DNA of 64,000 bases from CAYTAU01 sp964442075 (GCA_964442075.1 CAYTWH010000006.1:1-64000), one strand, 5' to 3'; counted from the first letter of the stretch, positions 34,302 through 42,973 are shown. The notes: generated by a model not told the origin, from the letters alone. Program-made: numbers and translations.

Positions 34302-35336
34302 TTATTCAGGAAATGCCACTGATGTCATTGAGAAATAAGGATGAAAGTCCGGAACTGTTATCTCATATTCATCATTTGAATTTAACCAGACCTCTCTCAC
34401 ATTCTTAAATATACCTTTTTGAAGAGGGTTAGTAGCATTGGGATTATGAAAAATAGAGACTCCTTCTGCCCATGTTTCAATATGATCGTCTTCACCTATT
34501 ACAAATTTAAAATCCTTTGCATAATCATCATTGAAATCATAACACTTCCCAATTCTTGTTATTATATTATCCTCTTCGAAAAAATCTCCTTGCTGTCCCA
34601 TTCGATTAAATTTTTGCAAATCACATGTATTAGTAAATAGTACTGCACTTATATTTTCAGTTTCTGGAAAAGAAAAAAAATTAGAAGGAATCGTTTTATT
34701 CAAATGAGTATGATTTTCTAATTGTGTTTTTGTAAATGACAATTCGTCACTATCCGAAATTTTTGATTTATATTCTATCCCATACAGGTACTCAGTTATT
34801 TTAGCATCAGGTAAAAACCTTGCAAAGGAATTATGTGATGGAAGAACCGCAAATATTAGGGGCTTTCCCTTCACCCATTCTAATTCCCAATATTCTTCTG
34901 ATAATTTTGAATACAAAACACTACCTAGTTTTATAACGTAATATTCAACAAGTTTTCTTTCAATATCTTTATCTTGTTCAATAAATGATTTGGCAATTAC
35001 ATCTTCGGTGTATAAATCATTTACTGAAGGATTTGAGCTACTAGCTTCGATAAAAAACTCTAAAGAATCTATACATAAGTGAAAATCTGGTCTATTGTGT
35101 TGATTTAGTATTTCAAATTTTTGTTCTAATAATAATTCATTTAAAAACAATTCCCAAAGCCTAGGATAAAACGCAGTTGTTTGAAATTGCTCAACAAAAT
35201 TTCCATCTAAATCCTTATAGTCTTTTGAAATTTTTTCAATCAACCCTCTTGCTGGTTTGAATGCTATATGATTCTTTAAATTAATATATTCTTCAGATTG
35301 TTTCTTTTTAGGGTTTTCATTATTAAGAAGTTCCAT
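34302..35336 (-). CDS. Unknown 344-aa protein with PD-(D/E)XK-like N-terminal half
   Basis: No signal peptide. Residues about 50-110 read FYPRLWELFLNELLLEQKF, then NRPDFHLCIDSLEFFIEASSS: a helix with Glu, a PD, and an E-A-S strand, which is the layout of a PD-(D/E)XK fold, though the usual Lys is replaced. The rest (VKGKPLIFAVLPSHNSFAR, ENISAVLFTNTCDLQKFNRMG) looks like mixed alpha/beta. Similar proteins are sometimes called 'glycosaminoglycan attachment site' proteins, which says nothing about function. Transcribed 21 bp after the membrane coiled-coil gene. A restriction- or defence-type role is conceivable but not shown. Confidence 0.75.
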   Translation of the reverse strand: MELLNNENPKKKQSEEYINLKNHIAFKPARGLIEKISKDYKDLDGNFVEQFQTTAFYPRLWELFLNELLLEQKFEILNQHNRPDFHLCIDSLEFFIEASSSNPSVNDLYTEDVIAKSFIEQDKDIERKLVEYYVIKLGSVLYSKLSEEYWELEWVKGKPLIFAVLPSHNSFARFLPDAKITEYLYGIEYKSKISDSDELSFTKTQLENHTHLNKTIPSNFFSFPETENISAVLFTNTCDLQKFNRMGQQGDFFEEDNIITRIGKCYDFNDDYAKDFKFVIGEDDHIETWAEGVSIFHNPNATNPLQKGIFKNVREVWLNSNDEYEITVPDFHPYFSMTSVAFPE

Positions 35337-35357
35337 AATGCAAATATCTTTAAAATA

Positions 35358-36029
35358 TTATATTCTATCTAATTCAATTCTAATTTCTCCCATCAATTGA
35401 TCCCTTAATTCTAGAATTTTTTTCCCATCTTTATCAACTTCAGTCATGGATTTTTTTAAAGCATCTGTATCATTAGAGATTATAGAATTAGCCAAAAGTT
35501 TTATTTGATTTGTTGAATTTTCAAACATTATTTCATATGCCTTATCTAATATGGACAAAGTTGATAAAATTTCATTATTTGCTATTAATTTTAATCCATT
35601 AGTCTCAGTTCTTAACCTAATTAAATATTGATTACATTCTTTCATCAACTCTAAGATATCATCTTGAAATTTAGTTATAACAACATTTTGCATTGTTTTG
35701 TCATCGTTTGTTGTTGCTTCTAAGAAATTTAAATTATACTCCGATAAAATAGGAGTAAATTTATTCATTACATTTTGTGAGGACATAACAGATAATTCAT
35801 CTAATAAATTAAAGAATTTAGTAAATTGAACTTGTTTACTTTCATATTTATATTTTCTTTTTTCAATATCTAGTTCATGTTCTTTTTTAACTTTTTCTTT
35901 TTCCTCCGTAATTTTTGCTATATCTGATTTCAAAGCTTTATTCTTTCCCTTTTCTTTTAAATAGGATGTTAAAAAACCAAATACAGCACCAATTATTAAC
36001 CCTATTAAAGTAAAAATTAAATCCTTCAT
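35358..36029 (-). CDS. Unknown membrane-anchored coiled-coil protein
   Basis: 223 residues. One transmembrane helix at about 3-24 (LIFTLIGLIIGAVFGFLTSYL), then a basic and highly charged coiled coil at about 25-75 (KSDIAKITEEKEKVKKEHEL), then an all-helical cytosolic domain to the end (VITKFQDDILELMKECNQYL). No named family recognised. Upstream partner of the PD-(D/E)XK-like gene. The 233 bp in front contain repeat-like sequence, and beyond them lies 21-bp array 2. Confidence 0.78.
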   Translation of the reverse strand: MKDLIFTLIGLIIGAVFGFLTSYLKEKGKNKALKSDIAKITEEKEKVKKEHELDIEKRKYKYESKQVQFTKFFNLLDELSVMSSQNVMNKFTPILSEYNLNFLEATTNDDKTMQNVVITKFQDDILELMKECNQYLIRLRTETNGLKLIANNEILSTLSILDKAYEIMFENSTNQIKLLANSIISNDTDALKKSMTEVDKDGKKILELRDQLMGEIRIELDRI

Positions 36030-36123
36030 AATTATTCATTAATATATAAAAACTCTGCAAGTTGCTAAATATAAGTGAGAAAAAAAAGAGATATTGATAT
36101 TATTAGGTTGTTTTGATTATATC

Positions 36124-36179
36124 CTTCGACTCCATTTCGACTCCGCTCAATGTAAACGCTCAGGGCTAGCGCTCAATGT
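36124..36179. repeat. Dispersed-type short repeat (CGACTCC / CGCTCAATGT)
   Basis: TTCGACTCC occurs twice (36125-36133, 36136-36144), and CGCTCAATGT twice (36144-36153, 36170-36179), with CGCTCAGGGCTAGCG between. Looks like a composite intergenic repeat. GC-rich against its surroundings. Confidence 0.45.
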
Positions 36180-36184
36180 GAAAA

Positions 36185-36739
36185 CTATAGCTTTGCCATT
36201 TTGTCGCCAAAAACAGTTAGAAGCCTAATAAACAAGCAAATTGCATGGTCTGTAATTTGTATTATTGCCATTATACTCAAATCAGTTTGCGTAATACTTA
36301 CATCAGTTTGCGTAATACCGAAGTCAGTTGCAACAAAACCGAAGTCTAATGGCGTATTACCGGAGTCAGTTGCAATAAAACCGAAGTCTAATGGCGTATT
36401 ACCGGAGTCAGTTGCCGTAAAACCGAAGACTGTTGCTATAAAACCGAGCTGTGGCATGACACTACGGCAGTCTGGCACCCCCTTAGGTTCATCTAATGGC
36501 TTGTTACGTTCATCTGTTTGCCCCTTATTGTAATCTGTTTGCTTGTAAGGGGCATCAGTTTGCTTAATAAGAGAATCCATTGGCTTATAAGCGAAGTCTA
36601 TTGGCCTGTTACGGTCATCTGTTTGCTTATAAGCGGAATTGGTTTGCTTGTTAACGGAATACATTGGCTTGTTACAGCTCTTTATTATCTTCCAACTTTT
36701 CAAAAGTTCCAAACTTTTGAAAAGTTTAGCATGTAGCAT
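36185..36739 (-). CDS. ORF of heptapeptide repeats across array 2 (doubtful gene)
   Basis: 184-codon frame. After about 25 residues encoded by the CCA-loop palindrome and its flank (LFKSLELLKSW), it runs as heptapeptides such as NSAYKQT, DFAYKPM, DSGNTPL, DFGFIAT, DFGITQT. It has no stop across 20 units, but because the unit is seven codons any stop-free unit stays open, and the plus strand is open too over 36201-36533. I saw no promoter or signal peptide. More likely a by-product of the array than a gene; if real, it is a repeat protein of unknown role. Confidence 0.2.
   Translation of the reverse strand: MLHAKLFKSLELLKSWKIIKSCNKPMYSVNKQTNSAYKQTDDRNRPIDFAYKPMDSLIKQTDAPYKQTDYNKGQTDERNKPLDEPKGVPDCRSVMPQLGFIATVFGFTATDSGNTPLDFGFIATDSGNTPLDFGFVATDFGITQTDVSITQTDLSIMAIIQITDHAICLFIRLLTVFGDKMAKL
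36262..36681. repeat. Degenerate tandem array 2: twenty units of exactly 21 bp
   Basis: Units start every 21 bp from 36262 to 36661 with no indel. Conserved features are C at position 1 (16 of 20), T at position 21 (19 of 20), and a TTTGC or ATTGGC core at positions 4-8 followed by TTATAA, TTGTTA or GTAATA. Two neighbouring pairs of units (36325+36346 and 36367+36388) are almost identical, suggesting growth by 42-bp steps. Another more worn stretch extends to about 36200. The array lies between the end of tamB and the 36029-34302 unit. No unique spacers, so not CRISPR. Confidence 0.88.
36694..36726. repeat. 33-bp perfect inverted repeat with CCA loop, copy 2
   Basis: AACTTTTCAAAAGTT-CCA-AACTTTTGAAAAGTT. 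Same arm length (15), same CCA loop and same quasi-palindromic arms as 5791-5823, but with different arm bases, so structure is conserved rather than sequence. It lies 37 bp past the tamB stop codon (minus strand), where it could also act as a terminator. Confidence 0.85.
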
Positions 36740-36762
36740 ATTACCTTGTGTGTTGAAAACAA

Positions 36763-39700
36763 CTATTCCTTAGCTTTCCCCCTAAAGTATCTTCTCATTA
36801 ACTGTCCCCATGAGTTAAATTCTTCTTTGTAAAACAAACCCACGCCTTGTGTATGTGGCGATTCTTCGTAAACCAAATTATGATTTGCCTTGCTGTAGCC
36901 TTTAATTTTTAATTTACCGCTTTTGTTAATCTTAACATCTACATTAAAGTCGCCAACAATATTGCTCGATGAAGCGTATTCTCCCCCCACTCCTACATTG
37001 CCGTTAATACTTACCCTGTCGTTTAGCAATTGGGTAGAAAGAGCAACTTCTACTTCGTCTTTTGTAAGTTCGTCGCCCGGTCGGTAGTTAACACCTATAT
37101 CAAAATCGTTGCTAATTTGCGATAACCAGTGGCTTAACTGATTTGAAAGCAATTCGCTTGAGGTAACACCCACGGCACTTGTGCCTTTATAATCGTCGGC
37201 GGTATTTATTCCGCTTAAAGCGGGAGGAGTAAAAAACCTGTTTAACACCAACAGCGATAATATTTGCTTATTAATCTCTTCATCAGACATTTTACTTAGT
37301 ATTCCGGTTGCCTCGTCGCCACCCGAAGGAATTATTATGTTAAAATTAATATCGGGAGTCAACAGATTATCGGACATTCTTAAATGACACTCAACCGGCA
37401 CGCGTCCCGTATAGCTGGTATCAAGAGTTAGATCGTATAATGATGTTTTTAATCGGTAAATTGCATTTATATCCATATAGGCATTATAAGGACTGCCGTT
37501 CCACTTAACATATCCGCCTTTTTCCACATCAAACTTTTTGTTAATTACGTTTTGTAGGGTAAATAAATAATCGCCTTCCTCAATAACATATTCGCCGCTC
37601 ATAGAAAAATTTCCCAATGTGTTGATTTCCATATTAAGATTTGCGTTCCCTTTTGCTTTAACCACATCACCAACCTTTGAATCGAAAATTATTTGTACTT
37701 CGGCATCGGGTGTAACCTCCAAATCGAAATTAAGTTTTATCCCCGAAAGGTCAACCTCGTATTTTTTTTCTGCCGTTGTATCTTTTTTGGTATTAACAAA
37801 TGTTATAAAATCGTTTTCCGATATGTCTTCGCCCGTAAACAGTGGTATATAAAACTTTGTGTATTCCGTACGCTTTTCAAACTTATGATAATATTTCTCG
37901 GTTTTGGCTGCAATTTTCATGTTAATGTTATCTTTATTTCCATCGATATTAATAAGCCCGCTCATAAAAGCCTTGCCGTAAAAAAGCTCATTGTCTTTTT
38001 CCTTTGTATCTAAAACAAGAAACTTATCGATATTCATATCGGCATTAAATTTTATATCCTTAAAGTTATTATGAGTAATATTTCCGTTTAACATTGCCTG
38101 GTTGCCATACCTATCGTACATTTTAACCAATTCAAAACTTATTTTGTCTTTCGATATAAAAATATAATCGGTTAAATTATACCGGGTTTGCAAATAATCT
38201 ACAGTAAATGATGTTTTTTGCAGCGATATTTTTCCGTTTAGTATCGGATTATCGGATTTACCGCTAACAAAAACCTCACCCCCTGCAATACCTCTTACAT
38301 CGGTTAAAATACCATCAACAAAGGGGTCAAGAATATTTAATTTAAACTTATTCAGCGATAATTTAAAATCAAGAATATCGGCTTTTGTATAATAACCTCC
38401 GTTAATATCAATGGTTTTTAGTTTCCCACGCATAACATAAGCGTTCATATTTACTTTGTTGGCATTGTTGTTCCACTTGCTGCTTACAAACATATTACCA
38501 AGCAATTGCTTATTAATCGAAAGCTTATTAATATCTATTTGTGCAATTGCCATTGGATTATTATAAAAGTCGGAAAGCTTTGCATCGCCATTTAAAATGC
38601 CTTTTAATTCAATTCCGCTTTCTGCAATAAACAAATTAATGTTTGCCAACATAATATCGTTAAAAATAAGCTGTAAGCTGTCGTTGGGGTTTTCGGAAAT
38701 TAAACCATTGGCATAAATATATTGCTGATTGTTATTAAGTGTAAACTTGTTGATTTTAATAAATGAGCTGTCAATTTTAAAACTGCAATCGTTAATAAAC
38801 CACATATCGTTAGCCAGAACCAACATCGATGGTATTATTTGAATATCAACTATAGGAAATTTAGAGCTGTCGTTTTTTGATAATATAGCATCGGCAAATA
38901 TTTCGCCACTATACTCCACTGTATCTCTGTTGTTCCAAAATACACTTACCTGGTTTAGGTTATTATTTATTGTATTGTTGATTCGCAGGTTCTTAATAAA
39001 GGTATTTTCCTTTAAATATAATTTATTTGACCTTAAGCTTAAATTTAAGTTACTGTTGTTTGTTTTTGTTTTCAGCACAAACATTTCATACTCCAAACCA
39101 TACAGTTCTAATTTGTTAGATTGAAAATAAATATTAAGACTATCGTTTGCAGAATTGAAATATCCTGTGAGTTTAGAGTTTTTGCTAAGTTTAATATCCG
39201 GTATAAAAAGCTCTGTAATTTGCCTGGTGTTTTTCAATTCTAAATCAAACTCAAATTCGTCAGAATGTTCGTTTTCTGCAATGTCTCCATTTTTAGTAGA
39301 TAGGGCAGGAAGATAACGTTCAATAAATTTATGATAGGAATGCTGCAAAGTAGAAAACCTGAAAACACCCGATATGTTGGCATCAACAATATCGGAATTA
39401 AAAACAACATTGCGTTTATCTCCATCTTTTTCCGATGTTATTTGCATTGCATCTAATGCAATATCTCCATTCTTATTTGTGTAATAAATTTCTTCAATAT
39501 CAATATTACCTTGTATTTCGTCAAGTTTATCGCCCTCAAAATTTGCAGTTAATATTAGCGATATTGTTGCAGTAGTATCAATAGTGTCGATATTTAATTT
39601 ATTGAAATTCAAATTATAAATATCTGCTGTAAAATCGAACACCGGAATGTCTTCATTAAAATTAAATGTTCCCAAAAAGTCCATTTTTATATTTGGGTCA

Positions 39701-41226
39701 TCAACAAACAAAAGTCCGTTAAACATTTTATTGTCAATATCGCCTTCAATTTTAAGATTTTGATAATTATAATCAAGCAAATCAATATTGTTAATAATAC
39801 CATCAAATCTGCCTTTTACATTTTTCCCGTTAAGATTGCTGTAGCCATCAATTTTTGCATTTAAAGAAAGAAGTCCCAGAGTTTTTTCATTAGAAGCTAT
39901 TTTCCCGATATTCAGGTTCTCGGTTTTAATTTTTCCCGTAAAAGCAATGTGCTTGTTAATGGTATCTTGCTTAATTGAAATATCGGAAACAATATTGCCA
40001 GCAGCAGTAGTAAAATTTCCATAAGCAACAAAATCACTGGTAAATCCTGTAAAATTTCCTTTGTATAAAATATTTCCAAAGTGCTTAATTTCATCGGGCA
40101 ATTGCAAAGTGCTGTTTTTATTAAATGGAGGAACTTGTATTTTTTCCAGATCGCTTGTATTTGTTGTTAACTCTTTTATGTTGGCATGAACAAATGTATT
40201 TTCAATATCAGGCAAACCATCAAAACTTAAATCCCCCTCAAGATGTGTGTTTTCTCCATAAAAAAGCTCAAATCCTTTAAACTTTATCCTGCTTATCTTT
40301 CCTTTTATTATCCCCGAAAAGAAAAAGTTTTGATTTAATCCTTTTAATTTGGGAGCAAAATAAGATAAGTCTGCCAAACCAAATTGTGAGGAGATCAATC
40401 TTGCATCAATTTTTACTTTGTTTATAAAATCTTTAAAGTCATCGTTAAAGTTTTTGTATTTCAACGACAATTCGCTAAAGTTTAATTTTGAGTTTGCAGT
40501 ATGCAAATTAACTTCCGTCAAAAATATTTTTGTGGAGTCAATACTACACGATGCATGAAAGTTGTCTAACTTAAAACCACTTTTGTCGGTGCAATTCAAA
40601 TTCTCTATATTAAACAAAATTGTGTCTTCAATAATGTTAACATCATTAATTTCAATGTTTACCTTGTTTAAAGCAAGATTGTTAAAATCAAGAATTTCAT
40701 GCAGAGTATCATCAGTATTTACCGAAGTTCTGTAAATAAGGCGAGAGTCAATTAATTTAAAGTTATTGCAATATATATTCCAGTTAGATTTTGTTGTATC
40801 CTTTTCTTCGGAATCTAAAGCATCTACAATAAATTGGTAATTAAATGTTTTTGCAGTATCGGCATAAGCATTAATGTATGTATTTTGAAATATTATTTTG
40901 TCAAGATCAATATTGTTGTTGCTAAGATCAATTTTATTTAATGCCAGTTTTAGCTCATCAATAAACAAAAGAGTGTCGTTTTGCAAATCCTCAACATACA
41001 CTTTTTCTAAAACTATTTTATTGAAAAGTTCAAAGTCAATATGGTTTATTTCAACTTTAGTATTTAATTCTTCCGAAATAGTTTTTGTAATTTTATTAAT
41101 TATGTAATTTTGAACGGTGTTACTGTGCAGTAATAAATACGCAATTAATAGAATTCTTATTATAGATAAAAAGAACATAATAAGAGTTCTGCTAATTTTC
41201 CGTATTATATTTGGACTTCTGCTCAT
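36763..41226 (-). CDS. tamB: TamB-like translocation and assembly protein
   Basis: 1487 residues from the ATG at 41226, chosen because MSRSPNIIRKISRTLIMFFLSIIRILL is a normal N-terminal anchor; the open frame extends 47 codons further upstream, into tsaD, and is rejected. One transmembrane helix, then more than 1000 residues of repeating amphipathic beta-strands typical of the bridge-like lipid-transfer proteins of the AsmA/TamB group. The C-terminal TamB domain is at about 1180-1487 (FSMSGEYVIEEGDYLFTLQN, IYRLKTSLYDLTLDTSYTGR). It spans the periplasm and helps outer-membrane assembly or lipid transport. Divergent from tsaD across 33 bp; no tamA homologue in the window. Confidence 0.9.
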   Translation of the reverse strand: MSRSPNIIRKISRTLIMFFLSIIRILLIAYLLLHSNTVQNYIINKITKTISEELNTKVEINHIDFELFNKIVLEKVYVEDLQNDTLLFIDELKLALNKIDLSNNNIDLDKIIFQNTYINAYADTAKTFNYQFIVDALDSEEKDTTKSNWNIYCNNFKLIDSRLIYRTSVNTDDTLHEILDFNNLALNKVNIEINDVNIIEDTILFNIENLNCTDKSGFKLDNFHASCSIDSTKIFLTEVNLHTANSKLNFSELSLKYKNFNDDFKDFINKVKIDARLISSQFGLADLSYFAPKLKGLNQNFFFSGIIKGKISRIKFKGFELFYGENTHLEGDLSFDGLPDIENTFVHANIKELTTNTSDLEKIQVPPFNKNSTLQLPDEIKHFGNILYKGNFTGFTSDFVAYGNFTTAAGNIVSDISIKQDTINKHIAFTGKIKTENLNIGKIASNEKTLGLLSLNAKIDGYSNLNGKNVKGRFDGIINNIDLLDYNYQNLKIEGDIDNKMFNGLLFVDDPNIKMDFLGTFNFNEDIPVFDFTADIYNLNFNKLNIDTIDTTATISLILTANFEGDKLDEIQGNIDIEEIYYTNKNGDIALDAMQITSEKDGDKRNVVFNSDIVDANISGVFRFSTLQHSYHKFIERYLPALSTKNGDIAENEHSDEFEFDLELKNTRQITELFIPDIKLSKNSKLTGYFNSANDSLNIYFQSNKLELYGLEYEMFVLKTKTNNSNLNLSLRSNKLYLKENTFIKNLRINNTINNNLNQVSVFWNNRDTVEYSGEIFADAILSKNDSSKFPIVDIQIIPSMLVLANDMWFINDCSFKIDSSFIKINKFTLNNNQQYIYANGLISENPNDSLQLIFNDIMLANINLFIAESGIELKGILNGDAKLSDFYNNPMAIAQIDINKLSINKQLLGNMFVSSKWNNNANKVNMNAYVMRGKLKTIDINGGYYTKADILDFKLSLNKFKLNILDPFVDGILTDVRGIAGGEVFVSGKSDNPILNGKISLQKTSFTVDYLQTRYNLTDYIFISKDKISFELVKMYDRYGNQAMLNGNITHNNFKDIKFNADMNIDKFLVLDTKEKDNELFYGKAFMSGLINIDGNKDNINMKIAAKTEKYYHKFEKRTEYTKFYIPLFTGEDISENDFITFVNTKKDTTAEKKYEVDLSGIKLNFDLEVTPDAEVQIIFDSKVGDVVKAKGNANLNMEINTLGNFSMSGEYVIEEGDYLFTLQNVINKKFDVEKGGYVKWNGSPYNAYMDINAIYRLKTSLYDLTLDTSYTGRVPVECHLRMSDNLLTPDINFNIIIPSGGDEATGILSKMSDEEINKQILSLLVLNRFFTPPALSGINTADDYKGTSAVGVTSSELLSNQLSHWLSQISNDFDIGVNYRPGDELTKDEVEVALSTQLLNDRVSINGNVGVGGEYASSSNIVGDFNVDVKINKSGKLKIKGYSKANHNLVYEESPHTQGVGLFYKEEFNSWGQLMRRYFRGKAKE

Positions 41227-41232
41227 TAAAGG

Positions 41233-41240
41233 CAAAAGTA
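41233..41240 (-). promoter_or_regulatory. -7 box before tamB
   Basis: TACTTTTG on the minus strand, ending 6 bp before the tamB ATG at 41226. Supports the short start and implies a near-leaderless mRNA. The tsaD start lies 19 bp away on the other side. Confidence 0.45.
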
Positions 41241-41259
41241 TAAATAATATATTAATAAA

Positions 41260-42279
41260 ATGAATATTACAATACTGGGAATAGAATCTTCGTGTGATGA
41301 TACTTCTGCTGCAATAATCAGGGATGAAACTGTTTTGTCTAATATTGTTGCAAATCAGGATATACATAAAAAGTATGGAGGCGTTGTTCCTGAGTTGGCT
41401 TCAAGGGCTCATCAGCAAAATATTATCCCTGTAGTTGATATCGCAATAAAGAAAGCAGGAATAAAGAAAGAAGAAATAAACGCCATTGCTTTTACAAAGG
41501 GTCCCGGATTATTGGGCTCTCTTTTAGTTGGTACTTCTTTTGCAAAAGGATTTTCACTTGCCCAACAAATACCAATGATTGAAGTAAATCATTTACAGGC
41601 TCATGTTTTGGTTCATTTTATTAAGGAAAATGCCGGTGAAAACACAAATCCTTCTTTCCCGTTTTTATGTTTATTGGTTTCGGGTGGTCATACCCAGTTA
41701 ATTGTTGTTAAAAGCCATTTGGAAATGGAAATTATCGGGCAAACTATTGATGATGCTGCCGGTGAAGCTTTTGATAAATGCGGTAAGGTTATGGGACTTG
41801 AATACCCTGCCGGACCCGAAATTGATAAAATATCTAAGCAAGGAAATTCAAAGGCGTTTACATTTTCAAAGCCAAAAATACAGAAACTTGACTTTAGTTT
41901 TAGTGGACTAAAAACATCTTTTTTATATTTTTTAAGAGATAGTTTAAAATTGAATTCAAATTTTATTGAGGAAAATAAAATCGATTTATGTGCTTCCATA
42001 CAATCAACAATAGTTGAGATTTTAACAGATAAAATAGTGAAAGCTGTTGAACAAACAGGAATTAAAGAAATAGCAATTGCCGGAGGAGTTTCAGCAAATT
42101 CATATTTGAGAAATGAACTTTTAAGGTTTTCTGAAAATCATGGATGGAAATTACATTTGCCAAATACTAAATATACAACAGATAATGCCGCCATGATTTC
42201 AATAGCTGGATATTACAAGTATTTGAAAAACGATTTTGCAAGTCATGATATTGTTCCCGATGCAAGGTATAAATTTTAG
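41260..42279 (+). CDS. tsaD: tRNA threonylcarbamoyladenosine transferase subunit TsaD
   Basis: 339 residues, the family's normal length. N-terminal GIESSCDDTSAAI, then ASRAHQQNIIPVVD, the metal-binding HLQAH (HxxxH), VSGGHTQL, DDAAGEAFDKCGKVMGL, and the C-terminal IAGGVSANSYLRNEL with TDNAAMI. With TsaB, TsaC and TsaE it forms the t6A modification at position 37 of ANN-decoding tRNAs. The other Tsa genes are not in the window. Confidence 0.97.
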   Translation: MNITILGIESSCDDTSAAIIRDETVLSNIVANQDIHKKYGGVVPELASRAHQQNIIPVVDIAIKKAGIKKEEINAIAFTKGPGLLGSLLVGTSFAKGFSLAQQIPMIEVNHLQAHVLVHFIKENAGENTNPSFPFLCLLVSGGHTQLIVVKSHLEMEIIGQTIDDAAGEAFDKCGKVMGLEYPAGPEIDKISKQGNSKAFTFSKPKIQKLDFSFSGLKTSFLYFLRDSLKLNSNFIEENKIDLCASIQSTIVEILTDKIVKAVEQTGIKEIAIAGGVSANSYLRNELLRFSENHGWKLHLPNTKYTTDNAAMISIAGYYKYLKNDFASHDIVPDARYKF

Positions 42280-42309
42280 AAACCATCTCTAATTTAATTT
42301 CATCAAATA

Positions 42310-42341
42310 TTGAATGGAATTGTAAATAATAATTACTTTTG
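42310..42341 (+). promoter_or_regulatory. Promoter for the 140-aa lipoprotein gene
   Basis: TTG (42310-42312), 21 bp, TACTTTTG (42334-42341), with a 38-bp leader to the ATG at 42380. Confidence 0.55.
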
Positions 42342-42379
42342 CACAAAATAAATAAATGTTTAACTAAAAGTATTTTACT

Positions 42380-42802
42380 ATGAAAATTTTAAAAATTTTA
42401 TTAATTTTAACAGCAGTAGCTGTAATGTTTACAAGCTGTACTGTTAAGTCACATTCCATGAAAATGCCTAACAATCATGTTGAATTTACAAAAGGTGATT
42501 TTGATTTTTCAAAACAAGTATCTGGAGAAGCAACACAGGTGAAAATTTTAGGAATTGATTTTGCAAGAATATTTGAACGCAAACTTGGAGAAGTTGAAGT
42601 TGCAGGTGCTCTTCAAATTCCGATAATTGGTTCTTTTATTGCAAAAAATGTAAATCTTTATGCATTATATAATGTAATGAAAGATAATCCCGGATATGAT
42701 GTTGTATTTTATCCTCAGTTTGAAACAGAAAAAACAGGGTTTCCAATTTTTTTCACTACTACTAAAGTTAAGGTTACTGCCAGATTAGCAAAAATTAAAT
42801 AA
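42380..42802 (+). CDS. Small lipoprotein of unknown function
   Basis: 140 residues. Lipoprotein signal MKILKILLILTAVAVM with lipobox FTSC (Cys20). The mature part (VEFTKGDFDFSKQVSGEATQ, YNVMKDNPGYDVVFYPQFE, TTTKVKVTARLAKI) resembles small Bacteroidota lipoproteins in which repeated paralogues share a VxARxxK end, but I cannot name the family. Monocistronic, with its own promoter and a strong terminator. Confidence 0.82.
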   Translation: MKILKILLILTAVAVMFTSCTVKSHSMKMPNNHVEFTKGDFDFSKQVSGEATQVKILGIDFARIFERKLGEVEVAGALQIPIIGSFIAKNVNLYALYNVMKDNPGYDVVFYPQFETEKTGFPIFFTTTKVKVTARLAKIK

Positions 42803-42811
42803 TATTTTTTT

Positions 42812-42845
42812 AAAGAAACCATCAATATTGATGGTTTCTTTTCTT
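42812..42845 (+). terminator. Strong terminator after the lipoprotein gene
   Basis: Perfect 15-bp dyad AAAGAAACCATCAAT / ATTGATGGTTTCTTT (42812-42841), preceded by T7 and followed by TCTTTCC. It can fold in both orientations. Confidence 0.8.
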
Positions 42846-42965
42846 TCCTTAAAAAAAAGTATTTAATTTATCAGAGTACACTCACATTTTTTTTGATGTT
42901 TATATATATTTATGAAAAAAATTATGTAAGTTTGTATATTGATACAGAATTTGTTTACAAAGCTG

Positions 42966-42973
42966 TATTTTTG
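42966..42973 (+). promoter_or_regulatory. -7 box before the caspase-like gene
   Basis: TATTTTTG, an exact TAnnTTTG match, about 80 bp before the preferred ATG. Upstream TTTG motifs (42950, 42931) are not ideally spaced. Confidence 0.35.

Noticed and set aside
36201..36533. Plus-strand ORF of 110 codons in array 2
   Set aside because: Open only because the unit is a multiple of three without stops; no start context, no family, and opposite to all neighbours.
41227..41367. 47-codon N-terminal extension of tamB
   Set aside because: It would overlap tsaD and lie upstream of a good -7 box; the ATG at 41226 begins a normal membrane anchor.
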